A DNA stretch of 24,208 nucleotides, from positions 3,604,849-3,629,056 of the forward strand of contig BFEA01000051.1 of NCBI GenBank assembly GCA_003427395.1. The letters are read 5' to 3'. Within the stretch, counting starts at the first letter, position 1, and every line of letters starts with the position of its first letter. Shown here piece after piece: positions 1 to 9,659 of this stretch. The notes below the pieces were generated by a model that saw only the letters and a program-made list of their open reading frames with translations, searched no databases and was not told the DNA's origin. A program made the translations under genes and the position numbers. This stretch comes from Chara braunii (Eukaryota; Streptophyta; Charophyceae; Charales; Characeae).

Positions 1-280
1 TGATCCGGTCACCTTGCTTGTTTTGCCTAAGACATTGAACTGGGGCTGGAAATGAGGTCCTCCAGACTGATCCGGTCGCCTTGCTCGTTTTGCCTTGACA
101 TTGAACTGGTGCTGGAACTGGGGTTGGAAATGAGGTTCTCCAGACTGATCCGGCTGCCTTGCTTGTTTTGCCTCAGACATTGAACTGAGGCTGAAAATGA
201 GGTCCTTCAGACTGATCCGGTCGCCTTGCTCGTTTTGCGTAAGACATTGAACTGGGGTTGGAGATGAGGTCGTTTTGACT
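1..280. repeat. 67-bp minisatellite, array A (left end cut by window)
   Basis: Four consecutive units are visible. Each begins tgatccggtc and ends near ctccagac, and each contains gacattgaactgg followed by gaaatgaggtc. The first unit is exactly 67 bp, running from 1 to 67. The second carries an extra 11-12 bp from a local duplication of the ctggaactgggg segment. After the fourth unit the sequence leaves the repeat at about 290, where tgattcggtctccttgctaag begins the unique downstream part. The array starts at base 1 of the window, so its true copy number is unknown. The same unit makes up the larger array at 11.8-12.8 kb. Confidence 0.93.
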
Positions 281-2134
281 GATTCGGTCTCCTTGCTAAG
301 TCTGTCAGATTGCATGGGGTTGATTGAGAACAACTTTGAAAGATAATCAACCAAGTAAGATACGTGACTAATGTTTCTATGATCAGGACAAGCGAAAGAT
401 TAACATTTTGGATGAACGATCCTTTGTTTCTGAGCTAGCTGAATGCGTTGTGGACATGACATACTTGTTGACAAAGGTTTGTCTTTCGTGCAGACTTTGT
501 CTGTTTTCTGCATAGTAGGGTAGTCTGTTAGTGTTCGTCATGTGTTGGAGCTATAGGAATTAGTTCAATTCCTGCATTTTCTAAGTTAAGTTTATTTTAC
601 TTAAGTCAAGTTCTCGCATTTTCTAGGATCCTTTTCACTTGGCTCTGTATAAATTTTCTAGGATCCTTAAGTTTTTTTTTTTTCACTTGGCTCTGTATAA
701 ATTTTGGATAGCTACTTTTCATACAGGAAGCGCTGCCAAAATTTTTACAAAACCAAGGAGTTGGTCAAATTTTGACTTTCAAAGTTTAACTTTTGTCTGA
801 ATTTATATATGGCTAATTTAAAATATGGGAAGCCTACTTTTCTAGGGGAGGTGCTGCCCAAATTTTTACTAAATAAGGGAGTTGGACAAAATGTGACTTT
901 GTGAAGTCATAGTTATTTCTGAATTTTTATATTTAGTCTCGTAAAAATTCTGAAAAGAAACTTTTCTCACGGGAAACACTGCTGAATATTTCTAGTTTTG
1001 AAGAGTTAGATTATATTTTAGTAGGAAAATTTTTGGCAATTCACCCTGTATAGGGGAGATGCTCACAGAATTTCCCTTGTTCTTTGAGGTTCATTGGAGA
1101 GATAAATTTAAGATCTAGTCTTACGAGATTTTTGAGTAAGATGTGATATGAAGATTTATTCTCCGTACACTTAAAGTTCAAGTATTTAGATTTTGGCTTG
1201 TGTTGTGTAACAGATCCTTCTTGGCTATTTTTTTGATTCAAGATCTGACTAGTTCAACTCGATCCTACGAGGGTCGTCTTTTGTTATCTTTAATAACAGG
1301 CCAGTTGGTTAATCGCCGACTCGTCGGCTCACGACACAACTTTGCTTACACATGTACCTCAGCTTGATGTTTTAGCCCTGAGATTTGATATGTTTCTTTG
1401 AAGGTTTTTAACCATACTTCTTTTAATGGTCATTATAAAAAATTGATGGGTTTTAATGGAAAGTTGAACAATGGCTGGGGCTTGAGTGTGTGAGGCGTGG
1501 AGTGAGTTACAGGGAACAGTAAAGTTGACCACATTGGTGCATGGCAATGTGGTTTTCGTATGTATTTGTGTTTTATCCAGGTTAGTATTTTGGAGCTTGG
1601 TATGCGAGTCTTACTTTGGAGGCAGTGAGAATGACAACCATGTGTCGCGCAATCTGCATACCCAATGGGTTTATTTTCTCTTCCTTTATCTTATGTCGAG
1701 TTCTAATTTAATATATAGGTATTGGGATGCTTATTTATTTACTGCTTGATTTTTCTTGTTGATTTTCATAGTAGGACGTTGATGTCCATGGTAGCCGTCA
1801 AAGTCAAACCCCTTGACTTCTGTCCACGCCCTGGATGATGGAGCTTAGCTTCATGGCCCTAAGGGTTGACTGCCATAACAGGTCGAAACCTGCGTACCAC
1901 CCACTCTCCGCAAGGTGCAGAAGAGGGTGTGGTTCTCAACCGCCTTAGCGGTTGTCTAGCGTCGAGAGATTAACCCCTCAAGGCGAGTATCAGCCGACAC
2001 TTGAGTGTTGAACGCGACCCTCGAGACTATCGGGGACCACGAGATTATGGGTACTACATAGTATGCCATCATTGTGACTGCTTGCGAATGCTTGCATGAC
2101 TTAGTTGATATGAGAAAGCCTTGCATCCGCGCCG

Positions 2135-2146
2135 TTTTATATTAAG
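2135..2146 (+). promoter_or_regulatory. TATA-box-like site in copy A
   Basis: The sequence ttttatattaag lies in an otherwise GC-richer stretch about 490 bp before the gag-like frame. It is preserved exactly in copy B (14594-14605). Position and conservation fit a U3/R promoter of an LTR element. There is no direct evidence of transcription. Confidence 0.35.
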
Positions 2147-2511
2147 ACACGCGCGCGATACATAATCGATTTCCGTATGAGAAGGTTATGGGTTGGACAC
2201 TAAAGGAACTAGGAGTGTTTTTGTTTTGTGTGATTGATCTAACTTTTATTCTGGCGTGGTGTAACGAGTGGTAAGAAGGATGCGTCCTAGTCGACCGACG
2301 ACGAGTCGCGCTTGGGACTTCAGCCCCCCAGTGCGTCGGCTTGCGTACGGGTCTGATAAAGGTGTGGAATCGTACGTACCCCCTATGCTACAGCGTACAA
2401 GAAAACGCAGCTGGTCCACCTCTGCGATTGCACGTAAAAGCTTTCGTATTGTGGACTGGTAGCTCAGCGGGGATACGCCCACCTAAAGGATGGTGACAGT
2501 TCCCGCAGGTG

Positions 2512-2520
2512 GAGGTAAGT
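2512..2520 (+). promoter_or_regulatory. Splice-donor-like site in the leader of copy A
   Basis: GAG|GTAAGT matches the consensus 5' splice site and lies about 110 bp before the gag-like frame. The same motif and its flank (ggaggtaagttgtacc) are kept in copy B. The 13-mer ggaggtaagttgt also recurs at about 20298. A leader splice donor is known from some retroelements. Its use here is inference. Confidence 0.3.
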
Positions 2521-2626
2521 TGTACCTCGCGTGACCCTATCCTGTCGTAGGGGTTCGCGAGAGGTATGGCTGGCACACTCGGTCGGAGCGACAACGCTCC
2601 ATGACTAAACTCTTGCCGAATCCTGC

Positions 2627-2690
2627 GTGACGCGGTCGGAAAGGTCCTCTCTCTCTGCGGGGACCGTGCGCTCTACAGTTGGCCCCGTTG
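2627..2690 (+). pseudogene. Fragment of a gag-like N-terminus, copy A
   Basis: The frame gtg acg cgg tcg ... reads TRSERSSLSAGTVRST and matches the beginning of the gag-like pseudogene in copy B (TRSGRSPFSTGTVRST). Similarity is lost immediately after this. Both copies have GTG where an ATG might be expected, which suggests an old A-to-G change or a start outside this point. Only about 20 codons remain, so this is a truncated relic. Confidence 0.45.
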
Positions 2691-4370
2691 TCGGGGATGA
2701 CGGTTGCCTACCGTTGTCCTTGGTGGAACGACACTTAGGTTTGGTAATTGAAAATTTAGGCAAAATGATAAACTTTCATTAAACTTATATGAGAGGTTAA
2801 AAAGTTAAACTGAGGCGTATTTCCCTAGTCTGTAGAACCTTGTTAGAGGAGGTTTCTGTTTCGCGAGTGACCTAGATGAGGGGGTGATTGATGAGCGCGA
2901 AGTAAGGGGTTCAATAGCAAAGGTATTTCCTCGAGCTAAGAATGAGTTCAGATATGATAGGTACTTTGATGAGTAGTGTGTCTAGGCTCTTCAGTGATGT
3001 TAATTGATGATAGGCTAAGTCACTTATGGATTGTATAGTCGTAACTGTCTATAAACTTGTGAAGTATGTGGTTATTTGGCTAGAGGTCTGTATTAAATAT
3101 ATGTAGTATATACATATATAATTTTTTGCGGTAATTTTATTTTGGTTGTCTCTATGTGTGTGTCCTTTATCATATTATGTTGGATGCCTGATTGATGGCG
3201 TATGTATGGATTGCCTTCCAAGGGGACATAGACTTTGCATGGAACCCACATCTGGCATGGGACCAGAGGTGAATGGGGTGACTTATTTTTGTAGAAGGTG
3301 ATTCTTCTTTAAGGAAGTCAGTCAGCGTGTATAATTTGTCCTCATTGGAAGTGTTTTCTTGAATTGGTACTCCCTAGTTGATGTATAAGGAAGCAGTTAT
3401 CAATCTTGAGAATGATAGTGAGACCCACGCCGCAACTATGTTCCCGGTCCATTGTGGGGTGTTGTTATTTTTCCATTAAATAACAAAGTAACTACATTAT
3501 TAGGTAAAAGAGGAGGAAAGGGTTTGTTCTCTTATTTAAACCTTGATGGCAAAGTATGACAACTTCTGCTTAGCCAGGGTGGATCTAGAGTGACGACCTA
3601 GGTCAGACTCTCGCTAGGTAGGGCCACCATATTTAGAGAGGTGCGGGATCGGCACCTGTTGCCTTCATAGGTGTGAGTAGGGTTGTCTTGCTAACCTTAA
3701 TAGGTTCAGTAAGGTGCAAGCGCTGGAATAGAGAGGGTTGTGGTGAGGCTCGATCTTTAGAGCGGGGCTCATGAGTCAAGATGTTATCTCATGAGGATTA
3801 CACCGCCTCTCTGTATTATATGCTTCACTTAAGTTGAAAGGAGTAACAGTTATATTATGTTATTTACTCATTGTTAATCCTAGGTTTGCTTTATATAGCT
3901 TTTGCACTATGGTTGAGAGTTATTTTGTTGCATGACTGGCAGTTGCGTTAATTTCATGTTGATGTTTCTAAGGTTTGTTGTGCTCTTCAGCTACAACCCA
4001 AGCAAATAATATGTATTTATCATGTTGTGAATTATTATTGTGAGTGTATGTTATCTATCATGGATTGTACTACATTTTGGATTCATGATTGAAGTATCCA
4101 CCTATGTAACATATGTAAATTGTACCCTTCCTTGATAGTAAAACTGATAATTGGCTAATGCCTGGGTTATATTTTGAGTGTCTTATTAGTGAATAGATGT
4201 GTTTTATTTTAGGTGGATATTTGTTTAAGAGACTCTCTTCGGTATAGTCATTGTTCTAAATTGGTTCTCATGCACACTCACATGATGAGTACCGATATAA
4301 TTTTTAGTGAGATATATTCTATATCTCTGCTCTATCACTTCATCAGTTCTTCAGAAATGAGAATGAATCT
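2691..4370. other. Non-coding GT-rich stretch
   Basis: No credible coding region is seen. The plus strand is rich in G and T. It contains an AT-rich patch near 3090-3125 (alternating TA/TG) and a purine run at 3506-3522. Phrases such as gggatcggcacctgttgcc look like LTR-type GC islands, but I could not pair them with another copy in the window. Confidence 0.5.
3506..3522 (+). promoter_or_regulatory. Candidate polypurine tract
   Basis: A 17-base pure purine run (aaaagaggaggaaaggg) is followed by tttgttctc. LTR elements prime plus-strand synthesis from such a tract just before the 3' LTR. The next bases do not begin with TG directly, and no paired LTR was found, so the call is weak. Confidence 0.2.
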
Positions 4371-4589
4371 TCCGCTAAAACGGGGAAAGATACATACTCT
4401 TCGTGAAACCTCTTTTCTCACGCGTAGCCCTTCACCATCGCGGCGCCCCATACTTCGCTCAAGAGCCGAAACGGACATCGCCATCATACACGCAGTGACC
4501 CGAAACCCCTGTTTAGAACTTTACTTCATCAAAATCAGTCAAGAAATGATCGAAATACACTAATTCTGAATCCCTTCCATATCTTGAGG

Positions 4590-4770
4590 CGGCCCTGGTG
4601 CAGATCTTGGTGGCAGTAGCAAATCTTCAAATGAGAACTTTGAAGGCCGAGGAGGTGGAGACGGGGACAGCCCTGCCGCACAACCAACACTGCGGCAACC
4701 TCCCACTGGTGCCCCCTGGCCCACTGTACGCAGGTCTGTCGAACAATTTGCATGGTAGCTTTCGCTGGGA
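4590..4770. repeat. Direct repeat, copy 1 (partner at 5064-5250)
   Basis: The 61-base core ggtgcagatct...caaatnttcaaatg...gaaggccga aligns with about 80% identity to 5066-5127. Weaker similarity continues through cagcct/ccctgc, the gtgccc block and a final tctgtcg. On the minus strand both copies read a related peptide (RPSKFSFEDL..PPRSAPGP here). The plus strand also gives a related peptide (VQILVAVANLQM), so the frame of any original coding use cannot be decided from two copies. Confidence 0.6.
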
Positions 4771-4887
4771 GCTTTTACCTTAGCGCCTCTGATACCGGTT
4801 GGTGTCGCACTGCACTCGAACCTATGCACCACACGGCGCGCTCGGTGATACAGGTAGCGGGACGGCGGTCGATGAAGCCTATTTCCG

Positions 4888-5265
4888 CTAAGGAGTATGG
4901 ATCAACTCACCTGCCGAACTTCGATCAGCCCGAAGGCTGATAGTGCTGCGACACACGACATGTGCTTGACAGTCGTGGTTGCTCCAACGCTGCTGCAAGT
5001 GGGAGGGTGTTGGGCCTACTGCAACGCCAACAGCTTGTGCCAGCAGCTTATGCCCAGGTGAAGCGGGTCCCGGTGCAGATCTCAGCGGTAGCTGCAAATA
5101 TTCAAATGGGACTTTCGAAGGCCGACGTAGGAATGGTTCCGAGGGAATAGCCTGTTGCAGCCAGCATTGTTGCGGGCCTCCAGACAGTGCCCTGAGCCGC
5201 TCGTGCCCATGCGCAGTCCCGTCTGTCGGGCCCCAACGGGCATGCTCATACTCAGAATGTTTCAC
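4888..5265 (-). CDS. Hypothetical ORF, 125 codons, unrecognised
   Basis: This minus-strand open frame begins MKHSEYEHARW and contains the RPSKVPFEYLQL..RSAPGP segment. A second minus-strand frame at 4560-4832 (90 codons) carries a diverged version. I recognise no domain, signal peptide or membrane segment. Near its end lies cag|gtgagt (about 4908), a splice-donor-like site, so an exon boundary is conceivable. The region is GC-rich, where long open frames arise by chance, and the plus strand is open too. It may be leader or LTR sequence of the minus-oriented element rather than a gene. Confidence 0.15.
   Translation of the reverse strand: MKHSEYEHARWGPTDGTAHGHERLRALSGGPQQCWLQQAIPSEPFLRRPSKVPFEYLQLPLRSAPGPASPGHKLLAQAVGVAVGPTPSHLQQRWSNHDCQAHVVCRSTISLRADRSSAGELIHTP
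5064..5250. repeat. Direct repeat, copy 2 (partner at 4590-4770)
   Basis: This is the second copy of the 180-bp segment, about 475 bp downstream. The minus-strand frame gives RPSKVPFEYLQLPLRSAPGP and the plus-strand frame gives VQISAVAANIQM. Identity is lower outside the core, which indicates an old tandem duplication. Confidence 0.6.
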
Positions 5266-5539
5266 GGCAGGCCTTGGGGTCGGGCACTCTTACACTCAAA
5301 CCTTTCACAACAGATCGTAAGCGGTAATCGGTGCGCCCGCCAAAGGCCCCCGTCCACCTCGTGGGCTAATTACCCACCGACTCGTACACACGTTGAACTC
5401 TTCAGTTCGTGTTTCAAGACAAACATAATAAAGGAATTTTGCCAACGTCCAGAACACGTGGGAACCTGCACGGCCCACAAAAAGAGATCCGTGCTCAAGG
5501 TCCTCGAGTGCCGTGACGGTCCCCCGTGTCCGGTAATGT

Positions 5540-5950
5540 AATAGCCGAGTCAGGCCCGTAGGTCCTGACGTCGGTCTCAGAACCGGTCACCTAAGTCAAA
5601 GAGTTCAGTAAAAATAAAAGTAGGAATAACAATAAAAAAAATAATAAAATAATAATAAAATGCGAGGGAGCACAGGAAAAGTAAAGGGACTAGGGGCCGC
5701 GCGTCCCGCTGGCCTGTGACGCCATGTCGCTAGGCCGCGCATGGTTGCACCTCGCCGTCGATACCCCGCGCGCGCCGCTTACCCGGTCGAGGACTCAACT
5801 CTCACATGTGAGCGCGCCGTCAACTTCAGTCGAGGCCACACCGGCGTAAATTTGCAAAAGGCACGCCAAATAGCCTTGTAAGGGTATTTGGTACGATAGT
5901 CCTCCCGGACCCTATTAAGCGACGCCCCCGTCGCTTTGGGTGTCCAAACC
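5540..5950 (-). mobile_element. LTR-like region, minus orientation
   Basis: Read on the minus strand, this region has blocks collinear with the plus-strand region 19028-19780. They are: gcgacg...cttaata.ggtccgg...aatacccttacaagg (5868-5936 against 19028-19088); aggccagcggg; a T-rich tract with tttattatt; and accggttctg.g.cc..ccgacg.c.ggacc (about 5550-5590 against 19735-19765). GC-rich flanks around an AT-rich core fit an LTR or promoter region. It lies downstream of the minus-strand gag, which fits a 3' LTR position. The ends are not defined. Confidence 0.4.
5610..5662. repeat. AT-rich microsatellite (degenerate AAT/A tract)
   Basis: The stretch aaaaataaaag...aataataaaataataataaaatg is almost pure A/T and is built of aat and a-runs. 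It interrupts GC-rich sequence on both sides. The related region at about 19705-19720 has a matching ttatttatttattttttt on the plus strand. Confidence 0.75.
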
Positions 5951-6283
5951 AAATACCGTTTAAGCATAGCCTCAAGGAAACGTATACAGTAACTTTCTAA
6001 ACATAACTGATTTGACAAAAAATGGTCGTCCAATTATATCAATTTCGAGCCTCAATTCATCGGGATAACTTGACAAATGTCAGTGCGACTCAGCAGTTGA
6101 AAATATTATTTAAGTCCTGACCAAAATACGAATCTACAATAGCCGAATAATCGGCTAAGCACTGACACGCTTCAACCTCTAGTTCAACAAAGTGGATGAA
6201 GTCACTTTCTACCAGCTATAATCACGGACAGGAAGTCGACCAAAGTCATACTTGAAGACTACACCATTCTCGGTCCACCTAAA

Positions 6284-6541
6284 TCATCCTATGATAAAAA
6301 CAAAACCCAACTCAATCATGGGTTTAAAACTTAAGATATGAAAACTCACACGATGATCATTCATACTTAACTCATTTACACACCTTTCTTTAAACTCTTT
6401 CTCAAGAGAGCACCCAATTGTGGGGAAATCAGACATCTCATTCTTAAGGTCAACCACATGGTTCGCCTGATTGACCTTATTACCCAGACCACAAATGTAC
6501 CTAATGGGTTGGGCCCCGTTAAGACCAACCTCACATGTCAT
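6284..6541 (-). CDS. Hypothetical ORF, 85 codons, unrecognised
   Basis: This minus-strand frame starts at ATG 6541 (MTCEVGLNGAQPIRY) and ends FVFIIG. The composition is protein-like, with mixed charges and few low-complexity runs, but I recognise no motif of retroelement pol or of a host family. It lies in the minus-oriented block between the gag pseudogene and the LTR-like region, where pol would be expected in a complete element. It could be a remnant of that or a chance frame. Confidence 0.15.
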   Translation of the reverse strand: MTCEVGLNGAQPIRYICGLGNKVNQANHVVDLKNEMSDFPTIGCSLEKEFKERCVNELSMNDHRVSFHILSFKPMIELGFVFIIG

Positions 6542-6832
6542 TTATTGTCACACACAAACCATTTATTTCAATCACTCGCAAAAGCAGATGGGCTAGGGTA
6601 TTCATTAAGCCTTTAAAACAAATAAATAAAATTCACATTTTTTGTCCATAAATCCTACTTTTAAAGTAGGGTTTTTCACTTTCGTAACACACTTTGTCAA
6701 TCCCATTCATAAGTTTTGCGTAATGAGTGAACTCTTATAATTTTTCCTCCAAATAAAAACTCAACGTTTCTACTTCTCAAAATTCCACATTTGTTGACAA
6801 TGTCACATTCAACATAGACTAAAGCCAAGTGG

Positions 6833-7390
6833 AGGGTCCCAGAATCAGGCGGGTTTCCCTGCCGCAGATGACGCCCCCACATGCGATTGGTCAAAACTTA
6901 GTCCTCATAATCATGAAAATCACTGCCACAGACTTGACCGCTTGCAACCCATAATAAGTTACGTGAAGGGTCCCAGAATCAGGCGGGTTTCCCTGCCGCA
7001 GGTGACGCCTTCACCTGCTATTATGTGACTAAGCTAGGCGGGGATGCCAATTCTGGCGGTTTTTTCCTTACCCTCTGCCACACACAAAACCATTTGTGAC
7101 CCACAACCAAAGGCTAGTCATGAGGGGTCCCAGAATCAGGCGGGTTTCCCTGCCGTAGACGACGCCCCCACCAGCAGTCGAGAACCATCAGAGTAGAGTT
7201 GCCGATTGTGGCAGAGGATAAAAAACTCTTACCTTACCTTCTGCCGCACACAAAACCATCTGTGACTCACAACCAAAGGCCAGTCATGAGGGGTCCCAGA
7301 ATCAGGCGGGTTTCCCTGCCGCAGACGACGCCCCCACTGGCAATTGAGAATCAACAGAATAGAGTTGCTGATTCTGGCGGAGGATAAAAC
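6833..7390. repeat. Tandem cluster of a conserved ~48-bp core (4 copies)
   Basis: The core gggtcccagaatcaggcggg, followed by tttccctgccgcag and then gacgcc, occurs at about 6833-6880, 6964-7012, 7121-7172 and 7287-7337. Core spacing is about 131, 157 and 166 bp. The last two units share a longer block (ctctgcc.cacacaaaacca followed by tgtgac.cacaaccaaaggc.agtcatga), giving a 166-bp higher-order unit. Within the core, ggcggg and ccctgcc can pair. In the last unit ccagaatcag (7296-7305) is the exact reverse complement of ctgattctgg (7368-7377). Confidence 0.9.
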
Positions 7391-8272
7391 TCGTAGTAAA
7401 TCTCTTTTTCCAAAAATAACCACTCAGGTCGCCCTCAGGCATAAGCTTTTTCTCATTTATAACTCAATATAACATTTGGACTCTTTGAGTGTCCCAAAAA
7501 TATATCACCGACAATCACGTTTTCATCATTTCATCGAACCCTCTTTGGTTCAGACACTTCATTCACGATTTGCCGCATTTTCCCTTCACACTTTGAACTA
7601 CTTGCTTTCTCGCATATCAATTAGAATAATACATAGAAAAACCCACAAAGTCTCAATGGTGGGAATGATAATGACAACCGGAACGCGCACGAATCTGCAA
7701 TCTGATGAGATCAAAACTCATTTCAAAATGATTTCCAAAGGAGATCCTGACTGTCTCAAGTTTTCAAATTATTACAAATCTTAAACCATCACCAATTAAG
7801 GTCTCAATCGAACACAAATGACCTTGTAGAGCATACCCTTACATATCATAATTGATTGATATACACAAAATAATCCCAAGTGTTCTCGTGGAGGTGATTG
7901 AGCGTTACACATACGGATAACATATCTATAGTAGCTCTCCACTGGTATCCTACAAAAACTGAAACAAAACTTAGAGAGTGGATAGTCAGATCCAGTACAT
8001 ACGCACAATCCCAAATGACCCACACTCGAAATCAGAATTTATATACAAGGTGAATCTCATATATCATCGGAAAGCTCTTAGGCTCAGCCTTAATGGTAAT
8101 GCAAAATAGATAATCGCCTATAAGTCTAGCAAGTGAGTCTTTCGTATCGTCGTAACACTCCAAAGGTCTATTTGTAAGTCATTTAGAACTACTGACAACA
8201 CTCTACCTCTTTCTTGCCATAGATGAGATAAGCGAGAAGATGGTAACTGTTAGGAGAAAAATTGACCTTTAT
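7391..8272. other. No recognisable gene
   Basis: This stretch separates the repeat cluster from the gag pseudogene. In the minus orientation it is where protease or reverse transcriptase would follow gag, but I see no D-S/T-G protease motif and no YxDD or integrase signature in any frame. Short open frames on both strands (for example 7476-7784 plus, 7796-8023 minus) do not resemble known proteins. Confidence 0.5.
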
Positions 8273-9646
8273 CTAGGGTAAACGGTTTCCTATTTTGACT
8301 CTATCTTCCACTCTCTTGCATTTGCGAGGAGTATGACCGACTTTCCCACAACAACCACATACAATCTTCGACCATTGTTCTCGCCGCCTGCTATTCTTTC
8401 GCCCTGTCGAACTATCAGTTGAAGATGCCTCCTTGTCATTACACTTCTTTTTAGGATCAGATGCAGCCGGAGGTAGGGCTATACCAGTGTCTTTGTGGCT
8501 CCCTCGCTTTTCTTTCCTCTTCCTGCTTGGGACGTCAATCGTCCTTTCACAGGTATGAGCCGCGAAATTTTTCACTCTAGTCTGGACCTCCTTTCTCTCA
8601 ACACATGACTCCTCTTGCTTCCCTTCACCCCATTTATGATTTCGCTTTGTCACCTTAATGTCCTTCTGAAGTCCACTTTTCATATCCTCAGAGGTGCCAA
8701 CTGCAAAAACATTCGTCATTCTACCATGCTCACTTTTCTCACAATCTCGCGAATCCTTTTTTTTTCTTGCTTCACGCAGAGTATGACAAAGGTGCTGATC
8801 GAAATCCCCTTGCACAAAATTCTCTCGGATTTTGTCCCAAATAAGCCTTCCTTTTGTTCCACGAATTAAATTTCGTTGCTCTGCATCCGTGAAATTCATA
8901 AGGAAGACAAAACACTTGTCATATTCAGACAATGTCCAGACTTTGCGAGAAGCACGTTCATATTCTGCCATAAATTGCCCCACTGACACATATTTGAACC
9001 GATCTATCTTCTCAAGATTGTCCTTGGTAAATTTTTCCTCACCTAGCCGGTATGTTTCCCACATGATATTATGAAATTTACTCCATAATGATCTCACTCT
9101 TCTAATCAACCCACTGACTTCCTCCTTCAAGTCTATGTGAATATACTTTATAACTTCTTTTAGCATACGTTCCTCTTTCCACTTGCAGTAGGACGCTATC
9201 TGTCCGAACTTATCAAGGAAGTCGGAAACATGATAGCCTCTGAAGAAGTCGATCTCAACCTTGGGTAGGTTGTCTCGCTCCTAATCTCGCAGATCCAGCA
9301 AATAGGCAAGTCTCTCGATCTTAATCGTCCCTTGCGAACCTTCCATCTCGAGCTCCCTCGACCCCATCCCCTGTTGAGCAAACAACGAGTGGTCTTAGGG
9401 CCGAGACTCGAAAGAGCTGCGAAGTTGTGATTTGCAGATGTCCTCCTCGCCAGTGGGATTATGGTCATCTGAGTTGTTGTTCAGTTGTCGTCCTCATCGT
9501 CTATATAGCCATCACCTTCGTTTCCGGTGGCTACGTTCTTCATTCTCTCGGTCGCCCTCTGCATCGTTTGCACGAGACCATGACCTCCTTCGCCCCTGTT
9601 TCATGAACGTCTGTCCCACAATCATCTTCAACGGGGACTCAGACAT
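8273..9646 (-). pseudogene. gag: LTR-retrotransposon gag (capsid plus nucleocapsid), interrupted by stops
   Basis: One frame runs from ATG at 9646 (MSESPLKMIVGQTF) to a stop at 8273, about 457 codons, with four in-frame stops: TGA 9512-9514, TGA 9494-9496, TAA 9395-9397 and TAG 9281-9283. No frameshift is needed. The longest open part (9166-8273) has 297 codons. The N-terminus is Arg/Ser-rich (about residues 18-50), followed by an acidic Asn/Asp patch. A capsid-like region follows (residues about 125-290) with spaced aromatic residues (FLDKF, W..F, ...FMAEYERASRKV), as in plant Ty3-type gag. A Lys/Arg-rich linker leads to the zinc knuckle CGCCGKVGHTPRKC (residues 430-443), which fits C-x2-C-x4-H-x4-C. 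Gag forms the element's particle and binds its RNA. No pol follows. The retroelement call is secure from the knuckle plus capsid-like arrangement; the exact family is not. Confidence 0.85.
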
Positions 9647-9659
9647 TCTTCATCCGCTG

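Larger units (their letters stand above)
1..2690 (+). mobile_element. LTR/5'-region segment, copy A of a long direct repeat
   Basis: This stretch is collinear with 12.5-15.14 kb in the same orientation. Anchors include tctgtcagattgcat at 301 against its partner at 12812, the gatcctacgagggtcgtctt block, the cgtcgagagattaacccctcaaggcg block, and gcgtgacgcggtcgg at 2625 against 15081. The offset drifts from about 12,511 to 12,456 because of small indels. Similarity stops at about 2690, soon after the first codons of the gag-like frame that stays open in copy B. Known LTR elements have a U3 promoter, a leader and then gag, and this order fits a 5' LTR plus leader. I could not locate the LTR termini or a primer-binding site. 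Copy A is truncated just inside gag, so it may be a relic of a separate insertion rather than the mate of B. Confidence 0.75.

Noticed and set aside
2457-2530. tRNA-like A box (tagctcagcggg) suggesting a SINE or tRNA
   Set aside because: The A box fits, but no B box lies at a normal distance and no cloverleaf can be drawn. Copy B has a deletion here. It may instead belong to a primer-binding-site region, which I could not confirm.
4213-4563. 116-codon plus-strand ORF
   Set aside because: It spans the composition switch at about 4370, starts with GTG, and has no recognisable motif. It is probably chance.
6833-7390. CRISPR array
   Set aside because: Core repeats are spaced 131-166 bp apart with partly shared spacers, and the context is eukaryotic retroelement DNA.
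7391-8272. Protease or reverse transcriptase after the minus-strand gag
   Set aside because: No frame shows the protease D-T/S-G motif or the reverse-transcriptase YxDD box.
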